A stretch of DNA of 64,000 bases from CAZKWG01 sp964615375 (GTDB taxonomy: Bacteria; Myxococcota_A; UBA796; CAZKWG01). The first letter of the stretch is position 1. Every line of letters begins with the position of its first letter. The position numbers were made by a program, and so were the translations under genes. The notes below the pieces were generated by a model, which did not search any database, was not told the DNA's origin, and worked only from the letters and a program-made list of their open reading frames with translations. Shown one piece after another: positions 16,059 to 26,953 of this stretch. The stretch is taken from contig CAZTOW010000004.1 of the NCBI GenBank assembly GCA_964615375.1, positions 62,001 through 126,000 of the forward strand, given 5' to 3'.

Positions 16059-17174
16059 ATGGCGAACATCCTGGCTGTGGCCGTGCCCGGCTTCCTCGCG
16101 CTCATCGGGGTAGAGGTCCTCGCGGCCCGCCTGCTGCGACGCCGGGTCTACCGGCTCAATGACGGGCTCAGCGACCTGTCCTGCGGGATCGGGGATCAGG
16201 TCGTGGCCGCGCTGGCGGGCGGGCTCATCGCCTTCCCCTACGCCTGGCTCTACGAGAACGCCCGGCTGCTGGATCTCCCGGAGAACGGGGCCTCCACCTG
16301 GGCATTAGCCATCCTGGGCAAGGACCTGGGCTACTGGTTCTTCCACTGGTTCAGCCACCGGACGCGCTTCGGCTGGGCAGCTCACAGCGTCCACCACCAG
16401 TCGGAGGACTACAACCTCGCCGTGGCGCTGCGCCAGAGCTGGTTCGCCGGGCTCTACGCCTGGGTCTTCTACCTGCCGCTGGCCGTGCTGGGCGTGCCGC
16501 CGACCCTCTACGTCATCGCCTCCAGCCTGAACCTGCTCTACCAGTTCTGGATCCACACGCGGCTCGTCCGCTCGCTCGGGCCCCTGGAGTGGGTGCTGAA
16601 CACGCCCTCGCACCACCGGGTCCACCACGGCTGCGACGCGAAGTACCTGGACCGGAACTACGCCGGGATGCTGATCCTCTGGGATCGCCTCTTCGGCACC
16701 TTCCAGAAGGAAGAGGAGGAGCCACGCTACGGGGTCGTCCACCCCATCCGCACCTGGAGCCCGTGGGCGGCCAACGTCGAGCCCTACGCGGCGCTGGTGC
16801 GGGAGAGCCTGCGGGCGCGCTCGGCCTGGGAGGCGCTCCAGCTCTGGATCCGCCCCCCCGACTGGAGCCCCGAGTCGGGCGAGCGGCACCCGGAGCCCGG
16901 ACCCGGGCGCGGCTACGACGCCGATCCTCCCGCCCGGGTGAAGGTCTACGCGCTCCTGCAATACGCGCCCTGCATCGCCGGGATCGTCGCGCTCATGGCC
17001 GCCCCGTCCCACCCCTGGACGCCCGCGCAGGCCCTCCTCTACGGCGCGCTGGGCGCGCTGCTGATCGCCACCACCGTCACCACCGGCGCCCTCTTCGACG
17101 GCCGCCCCTGGGCCTGGCGGGCCGAGGCGGCCAGGGTGCTGGCGATAGGCGTCGGGCTCGCGGCGCTCACCTGA
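16059..17174 (+). CDS. AGMO-like sterol desaturase/fatty acid hydroxylase family membrane enzyme
   Basis: 371 residues with five or more membrane segments. The eight-His di-iron signature is complete: HWFSHRTRFGWAAHSVHH and PSHHRVHH, with an intermediate HTRLVR. The wording around it (HHQSEDYNLAVALRQS, NYAGMLILWDRLFGTF) is closer to animal and bacterial alkylglycerol monooxygenase (TMEM195/AGMO) than to C4/C5 sterol oxidases. AGMO cleaves ether lipids by O2-dependent hydroxylation; the reaction here is inferred. It follows tatC by 21 bases and may be cotranscribed. An extra C-terminal part with two or three more hydrophobic stretches follows the catalytic domain. Confidence 0.85.
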   Translation: MANILAVAVPGFLALIGVEVLAARLLRRRVYRLNDGLSDLSCGIGDQVVAALAGGLIAFPYAWLYENARLLDLPENGASTWALAILGKDLGYWFFHWFSHRTRFGWAAHSVHHQSEDYNLAVALRQSWFAGLYAWVFYLPLAVLGVPPTLYVIASSLNLLYQFWIHTRLVRSLGPLEWVLNTPSHHRVHHGCDAKYLDRNYAGMLILWDRLFGTFQKEEEEPRYGVVHPIRTWSPWAANVEPYAALVRESLRARSAWEALQLWIRPPDWSPESGERHPEPGPGRGYDADPPARVKVYALLQYAPCIAGIVALMAAPSHPWTPAQALLYGALGALLIATTVTTGALFDGRPWAWRAEAARVLAIGVGLAALT

Positions 17175-17276
17175 AAATCTGCGAACCGCTCCAGACCCGG
17201 TAGCGCTCTCGCGCACCTGTGGTGTCGGAAGGGACGAACCCGATGGGCTTCGCCCCACACCACCTCAGGAGCAGCG

Positions 17277-17837
17277 ATGCGCACCCTCCCCACCCTCCTC
17301 TTCGCCAGCCTCACCCTCCAGCTCGGCGGCTGCGTGATCTACGGCAAGGATCTCGTCTTCAGCGACGACTGCGGCCCCGACGGCATCTGCGAGGGCGACG
17401 AGCGCCCCACCGCCGAGGACACGGCCGGGGACTCCGACGAGGAGGTCGAGCCCGACGCGACCTGGACCTTCTCCCCCTCCACCCTGGCCCCCGGCGAGAC
17501 CCGCATCCTCACCCTGAGCGCCGATCCGATCGTGGACTACGCCACCATCGCCGAGGTGGAGCTCTACGGCGACGCCTGGGTCAACACCGTCGAGCTGGCC
17601 GAGGCGGGCCTCAGCGTCGTCGCCACCGCCGACGAGAACGCCGCCGCCGGCACGGTGGACGCGCTGCTGGTGACCGTGGATGGCGACGGGATCTGGCTCG
17701 AGGACGCCCTCCAGATCGGCGCGGGCGACACCGAGCCGGCGGAGGGCTCGGACCAGGGCGGCTCCGACGACGCTCAGGGCTCCGACGGCGCGGGCGGCGC
17801 GACCGACCCGGGCGACGACGGCGCCGACTGCGGCTGA
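17277..17837 (+). CDS. Hypothetical acidic lipoprotein
   Basis: 186 residues from ATG at 17277 (AGGAG upstream). MRTLPTLLFASLTLQLGGC is a lipoprotein signal with lipobox LGGC. After an acidic linker, residues about 60-155 look like an all-beta domain (ATWTFSPSTLAPGETRILTLSADP). The last 35 residues are Gly/Asp/Ser-rich and low in complexity, ending DCG. Secreted acidic, low-complexity lipoproteins are common in myxobacteria. It lies 33 bases upstream of the ECF sigma gene and could be in its operon, but no function can be assigned. Confidence 0.7.
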   Translation: MRTLPTLLFASLTLQLGGCVIYGKDLVFSDDCGPDGICEGDERPTAEDTAGDSDEEVEPDATWTFSPSTLAPGETRILTLSADPIVDYATIAEVELYGDAWVNTVELAEAGLSVVATADENAAAGTVDALLVTVDGDGIWLEDALQIGAGDTEPAEGSDQGGSDDAQGSDGAGGATDPGDDGADCG

Positions 17838-17870
17838 GCGTTCACGTTACGAGCAGAGACCGAGGGTCGG

Positions 17871-18362
17871 ATGGGCCTGGATATCGAAGCGCTGTACCGC
17901 CGCTACGGCGACCTGGTCTACGGGCGCTGCCGCACGCTGCTGGGCAACGAGGCGGAGGCGGCGGAGGCGGCGCAGGAGGTCTTCCTGCGCCTGCACCGTC
18001 ACCAGGACCAGTTTCGCGGCCAGAGCTCACCTTCGACCTACCTCTTCCGCATGACGACCAACCACTGCCTGAACGCGCTGCGCTCGCGGCGCCGCAGGCC
18101 AGAGGATCCGGTCGAGGAGCTGCCGCCGGTGGGCGACAGCCTGCTGGACGTCGTGGAGCTGCGCGATCTCATCGATCGCCTGCTCTCCGATCAGGACGAG
18201 CGCACCCGCGAGTGCGTCATCTATCACTATGTGGACGGCCTCACCCACGACGAGGTGGGCCAGATGCTCGGGCTCTCGGGGGCGGCCGTGCGCAAGCGCG
18301 TCGCCGTCTTCCGGCAGCACGTCGCCAACAGGGCCCCCGCCTGGCTCGGGGAGGACAGATGA
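17871..18362 (+). CDS. ECF-type RNA polymerase sigma factor
   Basis: 163 residues. Region 2 is MGLDIEALYRRYGDLVYGRCRTLLGNEAEAAEAAQEVFLRL with the -10 recognition segment PSTYLFRMTTNHCLNALR; region 4 is ERTRECVIYHYVDGLTHDEVGQMLGLSGAAVRKRVAVFRQHV, a helix-turn-helix. There is no region 3, as expected for ECF factors. The stop overlaps the start of the anti-sigma gene (ATGA), so the pair is coupled. It probably drives its own operon, including the caspase-like gene. Confidence 0.93.
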   Translation: MGLDIEALYRRYGDLVYGRCRTLLGNEAEAAEAAQEVFLRLHRHQDQFRGQSSPSTYLFRMTTNHCLNALRSRRRRPEDPVEELPPVGDSLLDVVELRDLIDRLLSDQDERTRECVIYHYVDGLTHDEVGQMLGLSGAAVRKRVAVFRQHVANRAPAWLGEDR

Positions 18363-19003
18363 AGCGAGTCTCGACCCTGACCCTGCACCGCTACCGGCTC
18401 GGCGAGCTCAGCCCGGAGGAGGCCGCTCAGGTCCGCGCCGCGCTGGACGCCAACCCCGCCGACGCCGCCCGCCTGCGCGCCCAGGAGGCCTTCCGCCAGG
18501 AATTCGTCCTGCGCCCGGTCCCTGTGGCCTTGCAGATCCAGGAGCGCCCCTCCTGGTGGGCCATCTGGCGCCTGCCCGCGGTCGCGCTGGCGCTCGCCAC
18601 CACCCTGCTCTTCCTGCTCCCGCACCCGCAGGAGGGCCTCGAGATCACCCGCCTCAAAGGCGTGGAGCCGCGGGTGGACGTGCTCGTGGAGGGCCAGGGC
18701 CTGCTGGACGCGGGCGAGCTCCTGCGCCCCGGCGACCGCGTGCAGCTCCGGCTCCCCGCCGGGCCCTACGTGGAGGCCTGGGTGAGCGACGGCGAGGTCG
18801 TGCTCGGCCGCTTCGACACCTGGAAGGATCGGCCCACGCTCGCCCCGTTCTCGCTGACGCTGGACGAGGCCCCGGGCGACGAGCAGGTCGTCCTCCTGCT
18901 CTCCCGGCGCAAGCTGAGCGGCGCCGAGGCCACCGCCGCGCTCCAGGGCCGCGAGCTCGCCGGGGTCGAGGAGCTCACCCTGCGCCTCCCGAAGGTGCGC
19001 TGA
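18359..19003 (+). CDS. Anti-sigma factor, single-pass membrane protein
   Basis: 214 residues from ATG at 18359. The cytoplasmic N-terminus (LTLHRYRLGELSPEEAAQVRAALDANPADAARL) has the zinc-finger-less anti-sigma helical pattern (no HxxxCxxC). A membrane helix spans residues about 68-88 (AIWRLPAVALALATTLLFLL). The outer part is an all-beta domain (LKGVEPRVDVLVEGQGLLDAGELLRPGDRVQLRLPAGPYVEAWV) resembling domains often annotated DUF4384-like in bacterial caspase operons. Overlaps the sigma gene before it and the caspase gene after it (ATGA and TGATG), so the three are one transcription and translation unit. Confidence 0.8.
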   Translation: MKRVSTLTLHRYRLGELSPEEAAQVRAALDANPADAARLRAQEAFRQEFVLRPVPVALQIQERPSWWAIWRLPAVALALATTLLFLLPHPQEGLEITRLKGVEPRVDVLVEGQGLLDAGELLRPGDRVQLRLPAGPYVEAWVSDGEVVLGRFDTWKDRPTLAPFSLTLDEAPGDEQVVLLLSRRKLSGAEATAALQGRELAGVEELTLRLPKVR

Positions 19004-21039
19004 TGTGGGCCCTCCTCTTCGGCCTCTCCGCGCTCGGCGCCCAGCAGCGCCACGCCCTCATCATCGGGGCCAACCTGGGTCCGGCCTCCCTCGAGCCCCT
19101 GCGCTACGCCGAGGACGACGCCCGACGCCTCGCCGACGTGCTCACGCAGCTCGGCGGCTTCCCCGCGGACGAGGTCACCGTGCTCTACGGGCCGGACGTG
19201 GCCGAGGTGCAAGCCGCGCTCGGCCGCCACGCCACCCTCGCCCGCGGCGCCGAGGACGATCTCTTCGTCTTCTACTACTCTGGCCACGCCGACAACCAGG
19301 GCCTGCGCCTCGGCGAGGAGACCCTCCCCTATACGAGCCTGCGCCGCGCCGTGCGCGATGTGCCCGCGGACGTGCGCGTAGGCGTGCTGGACGCCTGCCG
19401 CTCGGGCGAGATCACCCGCATCAAGGGGCTGAGCGTGTCCTCGCCCTTCGCGGTGGACCACAGCCTGAGCTCTGAGGGCGAGGCCTGGCTCACGGCGACC
19501 ACCGCCGAGGAGAGCGCCCAGGAGAGCGACACGCTGAAGAGCAGCTTCTTCACGCACGCGCTGGTGACCGGGCTGCGCGGCGCGGCCGACCGGGACGACG
19601 GCGTGGTGAGCCTCGCCGAGGCCTACGCCTACGCCTACGACAGCACCGTGGCGCGCACCGGGACGACCCAGAATGGAACCCAGCACCCCGCCTACGACTT
19701 CCGCCTGCAAGGGCGCGGCGACCTGCCGCTGACCGAGGTGCGCCGCGCCGAGGCCCTGGTCATCCTGCCCGAGGAGATGGCGGGACAGCTCCACGTGCTC
19801 AGCGCCCCGGACAACGCGCTGGTGGCGGAGATCGCCAAGACTCAGGGCCTGGCCCTCACGCTCGGCCTGCCCGCCAGGCGCTACACCCTCCGCCTGCGAG
19901 ACGGCGACCGCGTGCAGGAGGCGCGGGTGGGCCTCAGCGCCGGCTCCACCCTGCGCGTGCGCGGGCTCCAGCCCACCGAGCTCGCCGCCGCCGCCGCCAA
20001 GGGCCCGACCGAGGCCCCGCTCGCCCTCCCCGTGGAGCTGAGCGTGGACGGGACCGTGGTCGCCCTCCCCCCCGAGGCTCCGCCCATCGAGGAGGTCGCC
20101 CAGGCCGCGCTGGCCGCCCCGCCCGTCGCGGCCGAGCCCCCCTCCGCGCCGCAGGGGAGCCGCATGCTCGCCGGGCTGGACGGGAAGGCGCGGGGCGCGC
20201 TGGAGCGCCTGGACGCCGGCCTGGAGGCGCTGCTGGAGCCCGTGGACGGCGCCATCAGCGCGCGCCGCTCCGCCCCGAGCGCGGTGGCGCCCAGCGCGCT
20301 CACCCTCACCGAGCTCGCGCCGGGCTGCGCCGAGGCCGATCTCGGCTGCCTGGGGCCGGTGGCCGCCGAGGCGGGCCTGCCCGAGGGCCCGGTGACGCTG
20401 CGCCTGGCCTCCGGCGCGACCGCGGCCGAGGGCGCGCTCCGAGCCGGTCGCCGGGAGGGTCGCTGGACCTTCTACTACCCGGACGGCACCCGCCTCGCCG
20501 AGGGCGCCTACCGGGCGGGCGTTCGCGGCGGCACCTGGACCTGGTGGTCGGCCAGCGGCGAGCGCCTGCGCCGCGGCAGCTACGAGCGCGGCCAGCCCGA
20601 CGGCCTCTGGACCGACTTCTACCCCACGGGGGAGCGGCGCGCACAGCAGGGCTGGGACCGGGGCGTGCCGCATGGCCGCGCGATCACCTGGCACGACAAC
20701 GGCCAGCGCGCGAGCGAGGGCAGCTTCCGGCGCGGCCAGGCCGAAGGCCGCTGGACCACCTGGCATGCCAACGGCCAGCGCGCCTCCCGCGGCGAATTCC
20801 ACCTGGGCTTGAAGACGGGCCCCTGGAGCACCTGGCACGACAACGGCCAGCTCCAGAGCGAGGGGCGCTACGTCGCCGACCTGCCCGACGGCCGCTGGAG
20901 CACCTTCCACGACAACGGCGCGCCGGAGAGCCGCGGGCGCTACGCCGACGGGCAGCGGACCGGCCTGTGGCGCACCTGGGACGCCAACGGCGACCTGATC
21001 GAGCGGGCGCGCTACCGGGATGGAGAGCGGGTGCGTTGA
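19003..21039 (+). CDS. Caspase-like (peptidase C14) protein with C-terminal MORN-type repeats
   Basis: 678 residues from ATG at 19003, overlapping the anti-sigma stop. A short signal-like N-terminus (MWALLFGLSALGAQQ) precedes a p20-like caspase domain: RHALIIGANLG, then DLFVFYYSGHAD with catalytic His95 and VGVLDACRSG with catalytic Cys132, then WLTATTAEESAQES and FFTHALVTGLRG. A middle beta region (about 250-340) and an Ala/Pro-rich linker follow. From residue about 485 to the end there are eight repeats of the type GxWxxWHxNGQxxSEGxYxxGxxxG, the MORN/toxin-variant pattern. Both catalytic residues are present, so it should be an active endopeptidase. Its target is unknown; the repeats may bind membrane or cell wall. 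Confidence 0.88.
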   Translation: MWALLFGLSALGAQQRHALIIGANLGPASLEPLRYAEDDARRLADVLTQLGGFPADEVTVLYGPDVAEVQAALGRHATLARGAEDDLFVFYYSGHADNQGLRLGEETLPYTSLRRAVRDVPADVRVGVLDACRSGEITRIKGLSVSSPFAVDHSLSSEGEAWLTATTAEESAQESDTLKSSFFTHALVTGLRGAADRDDGVVSLAEAYAYAYDSTVARTGTTQNGTQHPAYDFRLQGRGDLPLTEVRRAEALVILPEEMAGQLHVLSAPDNALVAEIAKTQGLALTLGLPARRYTLRLRDGDRVQEARVGLSAGSTLRVRGLQPTELAAAAAKGPTEAPLALPVELSVDGTVVALPPEAPPIEEVAQAALAAPPVAAEPPSAPQGSRMLAGLDGKARGALERLDAGLEALLEPVDGAISARRSAPSAVAPSALTLTELAPGCAEADLGCLGPVAAEAGLPEGPVTLRLASGATAAEGALRAGRREGRWTFYYPDGTRLAEGAYRAGVRGGTWTWWSASGERLRRGSYERGQPDGLWTDFYPTGERRAQQGWDRGVPHGRAITWHDNGQRASEGSFRRGQAEGRWTTWHANGQRASRGEFHLGLKTGPWSTWHDNGQLQSEGRYVADLPDGRWSTFHDNGAPESRGRYADGQRTGLWRTWDANGDLIERARYRDGERVR

Positions 21040-21122
21040 GCATGCTCATCCACATCCCGCAGGTTAGGACCCCCTGGGCGCGGAGCCGCCGAGGTGGCGT
21101 CCCACGGCCCATGGGGGATATC

Positions 21123-21170
21123 ATGAAGATCCGCAGCACCGTGCGCGCTGGCCAGCTGGTCAACGCCTGA
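21123..21170 (+). CDS. Candidate micropeptide (15 residues), translationally coupled to next gene
   Basis: MKIRSTVRAGQLVNA starts at an ATG with GGGGGA five bases upstream, and its TGA overlaps the ATG of the following lipoprotein gene (TGATG). The same frame is open from an ATG at 21042, which would give 42 residues (MLIHIPQVRTPWARSRRGG...), but that start has no clear ribosome-binding site. The opening MK-[IV]-[RK]-[ST]-x-V-[RK]-A-G resembles short conserved bacterial peptides I have seen with that leader; the match is from memory. It could be a real peptide or just a leader that couples translation. Confidence 0.4.
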   Translation: MKIRSTVRAGQLVNA

Positions 21171-22459
21171 TGATCCCGCTCGCCGCGGGCGCCCTGCGGC
21201 GAGCGCTCCTCCTCGCGCTCCTCCTCCCCGCCTGCGGTCGTGAGGAGGAGCGTGAAGAAGAGGCCTCAGGCTGCCCTTCCCCCGCGCCGACGCCCGCGCC
21301 GCCCGACCTGAACGGGGACGGCTGGCCGGATCTGGCCTTCGCCCAGACCGAGGACGCGGGCGGCAGCTACCTGAGCAGCAGCCCGGTCTTCTGGGGGGAC
21401 GCGGACGGGCTCGCGGCGGAGCGGGCCGACGCCTACGACACCATCGGCGCCGACGACGTCGCCATCGCTGACCTGGACGGGGACGGCCACCCCGAGCTGA
21501 TCTTCGCCTCGGTCTCCGACGGCGAGGCGCGGGCCGTGGACAGCCTGGTCTACGCGGGCGGCCCCGAGGGCCCGCCGAGCGCCGAACCCCTGCGCCTGCC
21601 CGGGGTGGGAGCCTCGGCCGTCACCGTCCACGACGTGAACCAGGACGGCCACCCGGACCTCTTCCTCAGCAACCGCTACGACGGCAGCAGCTTCAGCGAG
21701 TCGGCCTACACGGTCCAGTCCACCTTGTACCTGGGCGGCGAGGGCGGGCTCTCCGCCGACCGGAGCCAGAGCGTCGAGACGCTCGGGGCCGCGGACGCCG
21801 CCTTCGACGATCTGGACCAGGACGGCTGGGTGGACCTGGTGGTGGCCAGCGGGACCCTGTTCGCCCAGGAGAGCACGGTCTTCCGGGGCGGGCCGGACGG
21901 CTTCTCCCCTGCCCTCACCCTCCCCACGGCCGCGCCGGAGGGCCTGGCCCTGGCCGACTGGAACGGGGACGGCTGGACCGACCTCTTCTTCGCCAACTTC
22001 TACGAGACCCTGGTCCTGGACATCGACTCTCCCTTGTACTGGGGCGGGCCGGGCGGCTTCTCCGCCGAGGACGTGAGCTGGATCCCCACGCACGGCGCCA
22101 CGGACGCGCTCGCCGCCGACCTGGACGGGGACGGCTGCCAGGAGCTGGTCGTGGCCAACGCCATGACCGGCAACATCGCCGAGATGAACTTCGAGGTGGA
22201 CAGCGAGGTCTGGCGAGGGAGCCCCGAGGGCCCGAGCGAGCGCATGGCCAGCCTGCCCACGGTCTCCGCCGCGGCGGTCTCGGCGGGGGACCTGGACGCC
22301 GACGGCGACCTGGACCTGGTCTTCGCCAACCGCTACGCCCCGGACGGATCGCCCGAGGGGAGCTCGGTGATCTACTGGAACGACGACGGCTTCGACCCGG
22401 CGGATCGCCTGGAGCTGCCCACGGTCGGAGCCGCGGGGGTCAGCGCGCGGGTGGAGTGA
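21170..22459 (+). CDS. FG-GAP/VCBS-repeat lipoprotein
   Basis: 429 residues. MIPLAAGALRRALLLALLLPAC is a lipoprotein signal with lipobox LLPAC. A short acidic linker is followed by about seven FG-GAP/VCBS repeats of the form D(L/W)NGDG(W/H)xDLxFA with calcium-binding DxDxDG loops (DLNGDGWPDL, DLDGDGHPEL, DVNQDGHPDL, DLDQDGWVDL, DWNGDGWTDL, DLDGDGCQEL, DLDADGDLDL). This predicts an integrin-alpha-like beta-propeller on the outer surface. No enzyme motif is seen. It follows the caspase operon and is coupled to the small peptide frame. Confidence 0.88.
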   Translation: MIPLAAGALRRALLLALLLPACGREEEREEEASGCPSPAPTPAPPDLNGDGWPDLAFAQTEDAGGSYLSSSPVFWGDADGLAAERADAYDTIGADDVAIADLDGDGHPELIFASVSDGEARAVDSLVYAGGPEGPPSAEPLRLPGVGASAVTVHDVNQDGHPDLFLSNRYDGSSFSESAYTVQSTLYLGGEGGLSADRSQSVETLGAADAAFDDLDQDGWVDLVVASGTLFAQESTVFRGGPDGFSPALTLPTAAPEGLALADWNGDGWTDLFFANFYETLVLDIDSPLYWGGPGGFSAEDVSWIPTHGATDALAADLDGDGCQELVVANAMTGNIAEMNFEVDSEVWRGSPEGPSERMASLPTVSAAAVSAGDLDADGDLDLVFANRYAPDGSPEGSSVIYWNDDGFDPADRLELPTVGAAGVSARVE

Positions 22460-22478
22460 GCGTCTGGTCGATCGCGGC

Positions 22479-23237
22479 TCAGCTCGCGGCGATCCCCTGC
22501 GCCCTCAGCAGCGCGAGCAGCCGATCCCGCTCCGCCTCCGCCGTTTCCGCGCGCCGACGCTGCTCGTCTACCTGCCGCGTCGCCTCATCCGCGCGGGCCG
22601 CCTCCGCCTCCGCCATCTCCGCGCCCGTGGGGAGGATCGTCCCGTCCTCGAGGGCGAACCTCAGCCAGGGGCCCGTGATGCCCTGGTAGGTCCCTTCGCG
22701 GATGAGCACCCGCATCTTCAGCACCTGACTCCAGGCCTCGGGCACGCCCCCATCCGCGCGCCGGTACACCAGCGCGTCCGGATCCAGCCTGTACGCCTCG
22801 AAGCGCTGGTCCAGCGGGTCGTAGAGGTAGTACTCGGTGACATGCATGGTGCGGGCGTAGATCCTCATCTTCTCGACGCGATCCACCCGCTCGGTGCTGT
22901 CCGAGAGCAGCTCCACCACCAGATCCGGGGTGCGCTCCTCCTGCCACACCACCCAGCTCTTGCGCTTGCGGTCGTTCGTGTCCAGCACGACGAAGAAGTC
23001 CGGCCCGCGAAAGTCGTTCTTCTTGACCTGCAGCTCGCTGTAGTAGATCGCCATGTTGCCGCCGATGTAGACGTCGTGGCGATCCGCCCAGTGGAGACGC
23101 AGAACTTCAATCAACATGTGCATCTGGAAAAGATGGACGTCGGATTCCATCGGCGGCCCGAAGTCGAAGGGGAGCTCGTCCTCGCCCGGGGGGACCACGG
23201 GTATATCGGGGATCGACTTGAGGTCCACCGCGCTCAT
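22479..23237 (-). CDS. Uma2-family (DUF820) putative restriction-endonuclease-like protein
   Basis: 252 residues from ATG at 23237 with AGGA upstream; a GTG six bases earlier is possible. The PD-(D/E)XK-like Uma2 core is seen: IYYSELQVKKNDFRGPDFFVVLD, then RTPDLVVELLSDSTERVDRVEKMRIYARTMHVTEYYLYDP. The C-terminus from residue about 205 is an Ala/Glu/Arg-rich coiled coil. The family is common in cyanobacteria and myxobacteria with unknown role. It is convergent with the FG-GAP lipoprotein gene with 19 bases between stops. Confidence 0.85.
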   Translation of the reverse strand: MSAVDLKSIPDIPVVPPGEDELPFDFGPPMESDVHLFQMHMLIEVLRLHWADRHDVYIGGNMAIYYSELQVKKNDFRGPDFFVVLDTNDRKRKSWVVWQEERTPDLVVELLSDSTERVDRVEKMRIYARTMHVTEYYLYDPLDQRFEAYRLDPDALVYRRADGGVPEAWSQVLKMRVLIREGTYQGITGPWLRFALEDGTILPTGAEMAEAEAARADEATRQVDEQRRRAETAEAERDRLLALLRAQGIAAS

Positions 23238-23278
23238 GGCCACATCCTACCGTGAAAGGACAGGGGTGACCAGCCGCC

Positions 23279-24913
<1,635 letters not shown>

Positions 24914-24916
24914 GCC

Positions 24917-25434
24917 CTACCCCAGCTCGATCAGGGTGGAGCGGGCCTCGACCAGCGAGCCCGCCTCGACCAGCACCTTGGCCACCACGCCCTCCTTGGG
25001 GCTCTTGAGCTCGTTCTCCATCTTCATGGCCTCGACGACCACCAGCGGCTGGCCCTTCTGCACGCTCTCCCCCGCGCTGACGAGCACGCGCACGACGCGC
25101 CCGGGCATGGGCGAGCGGACCACGCTGGCCTCCCCACCCTTGGCCATGGCCAGCGCCTTGCGCCGCGGGTCGGCCACGCTGACGGCGTGCCGCAGCCCCA
25201 GCACCTCCACGTCCCAGCCCTCCTCGGTCTGGGAGAGCCCCGCCTCCCAGCTCATGCGGTCGATGAGCAGGGTGAACACGTCGGGCACGGGTCGGACGGC
25301 GTTGATCTCCCGCGGCGGCTCCCCGTCCACGCTGATGTGGTAGAGGCGGCCGGTGGGGCCGTCCTGGTCCTCGCGGGTGATGACGACGCGGCGGACCACG
25401 CCGTCCACGGTGATGTCGTAGGTGCGGGAGAAGT

Positions 25435-25438
<4 letters not shown>
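24917..25438 (-). CDS. Biotin carboxyl carrier protein of an acyl-CoA carboxylase
   Basis: 173 residues from GTG at 25438, overlapping the biotin carboxylase stop (GTGA). The C-terminal lipoyl/biotinyl domain has SPMPGRVVRVLVSAGESVQKGQPLVVVEAMKMEN, with biotinylated Lys139, followed by EGVVAKVLVEAGSLV. The N-terminal 100 residues match the BT-like linker of propionyl-CoA or methylcrotonyl-CoA carboxylase alpha chains, here as a separate small protein. It carries CO2 from the biotin carboxylase to a carboxyltransferase not found in this window. Confidence 0.92.
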
Positions 25439-26943
<1,505 letters not shown>

Positions 26944-26953
26944 GCCCCGAGGG

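Noticed and set aside
22479..23237. Restriction-modification system around the Uma2 gene
   Set aside because: There is no methyltransferase or specificity subunit nearby; Uma2 proteins usually stand alone.
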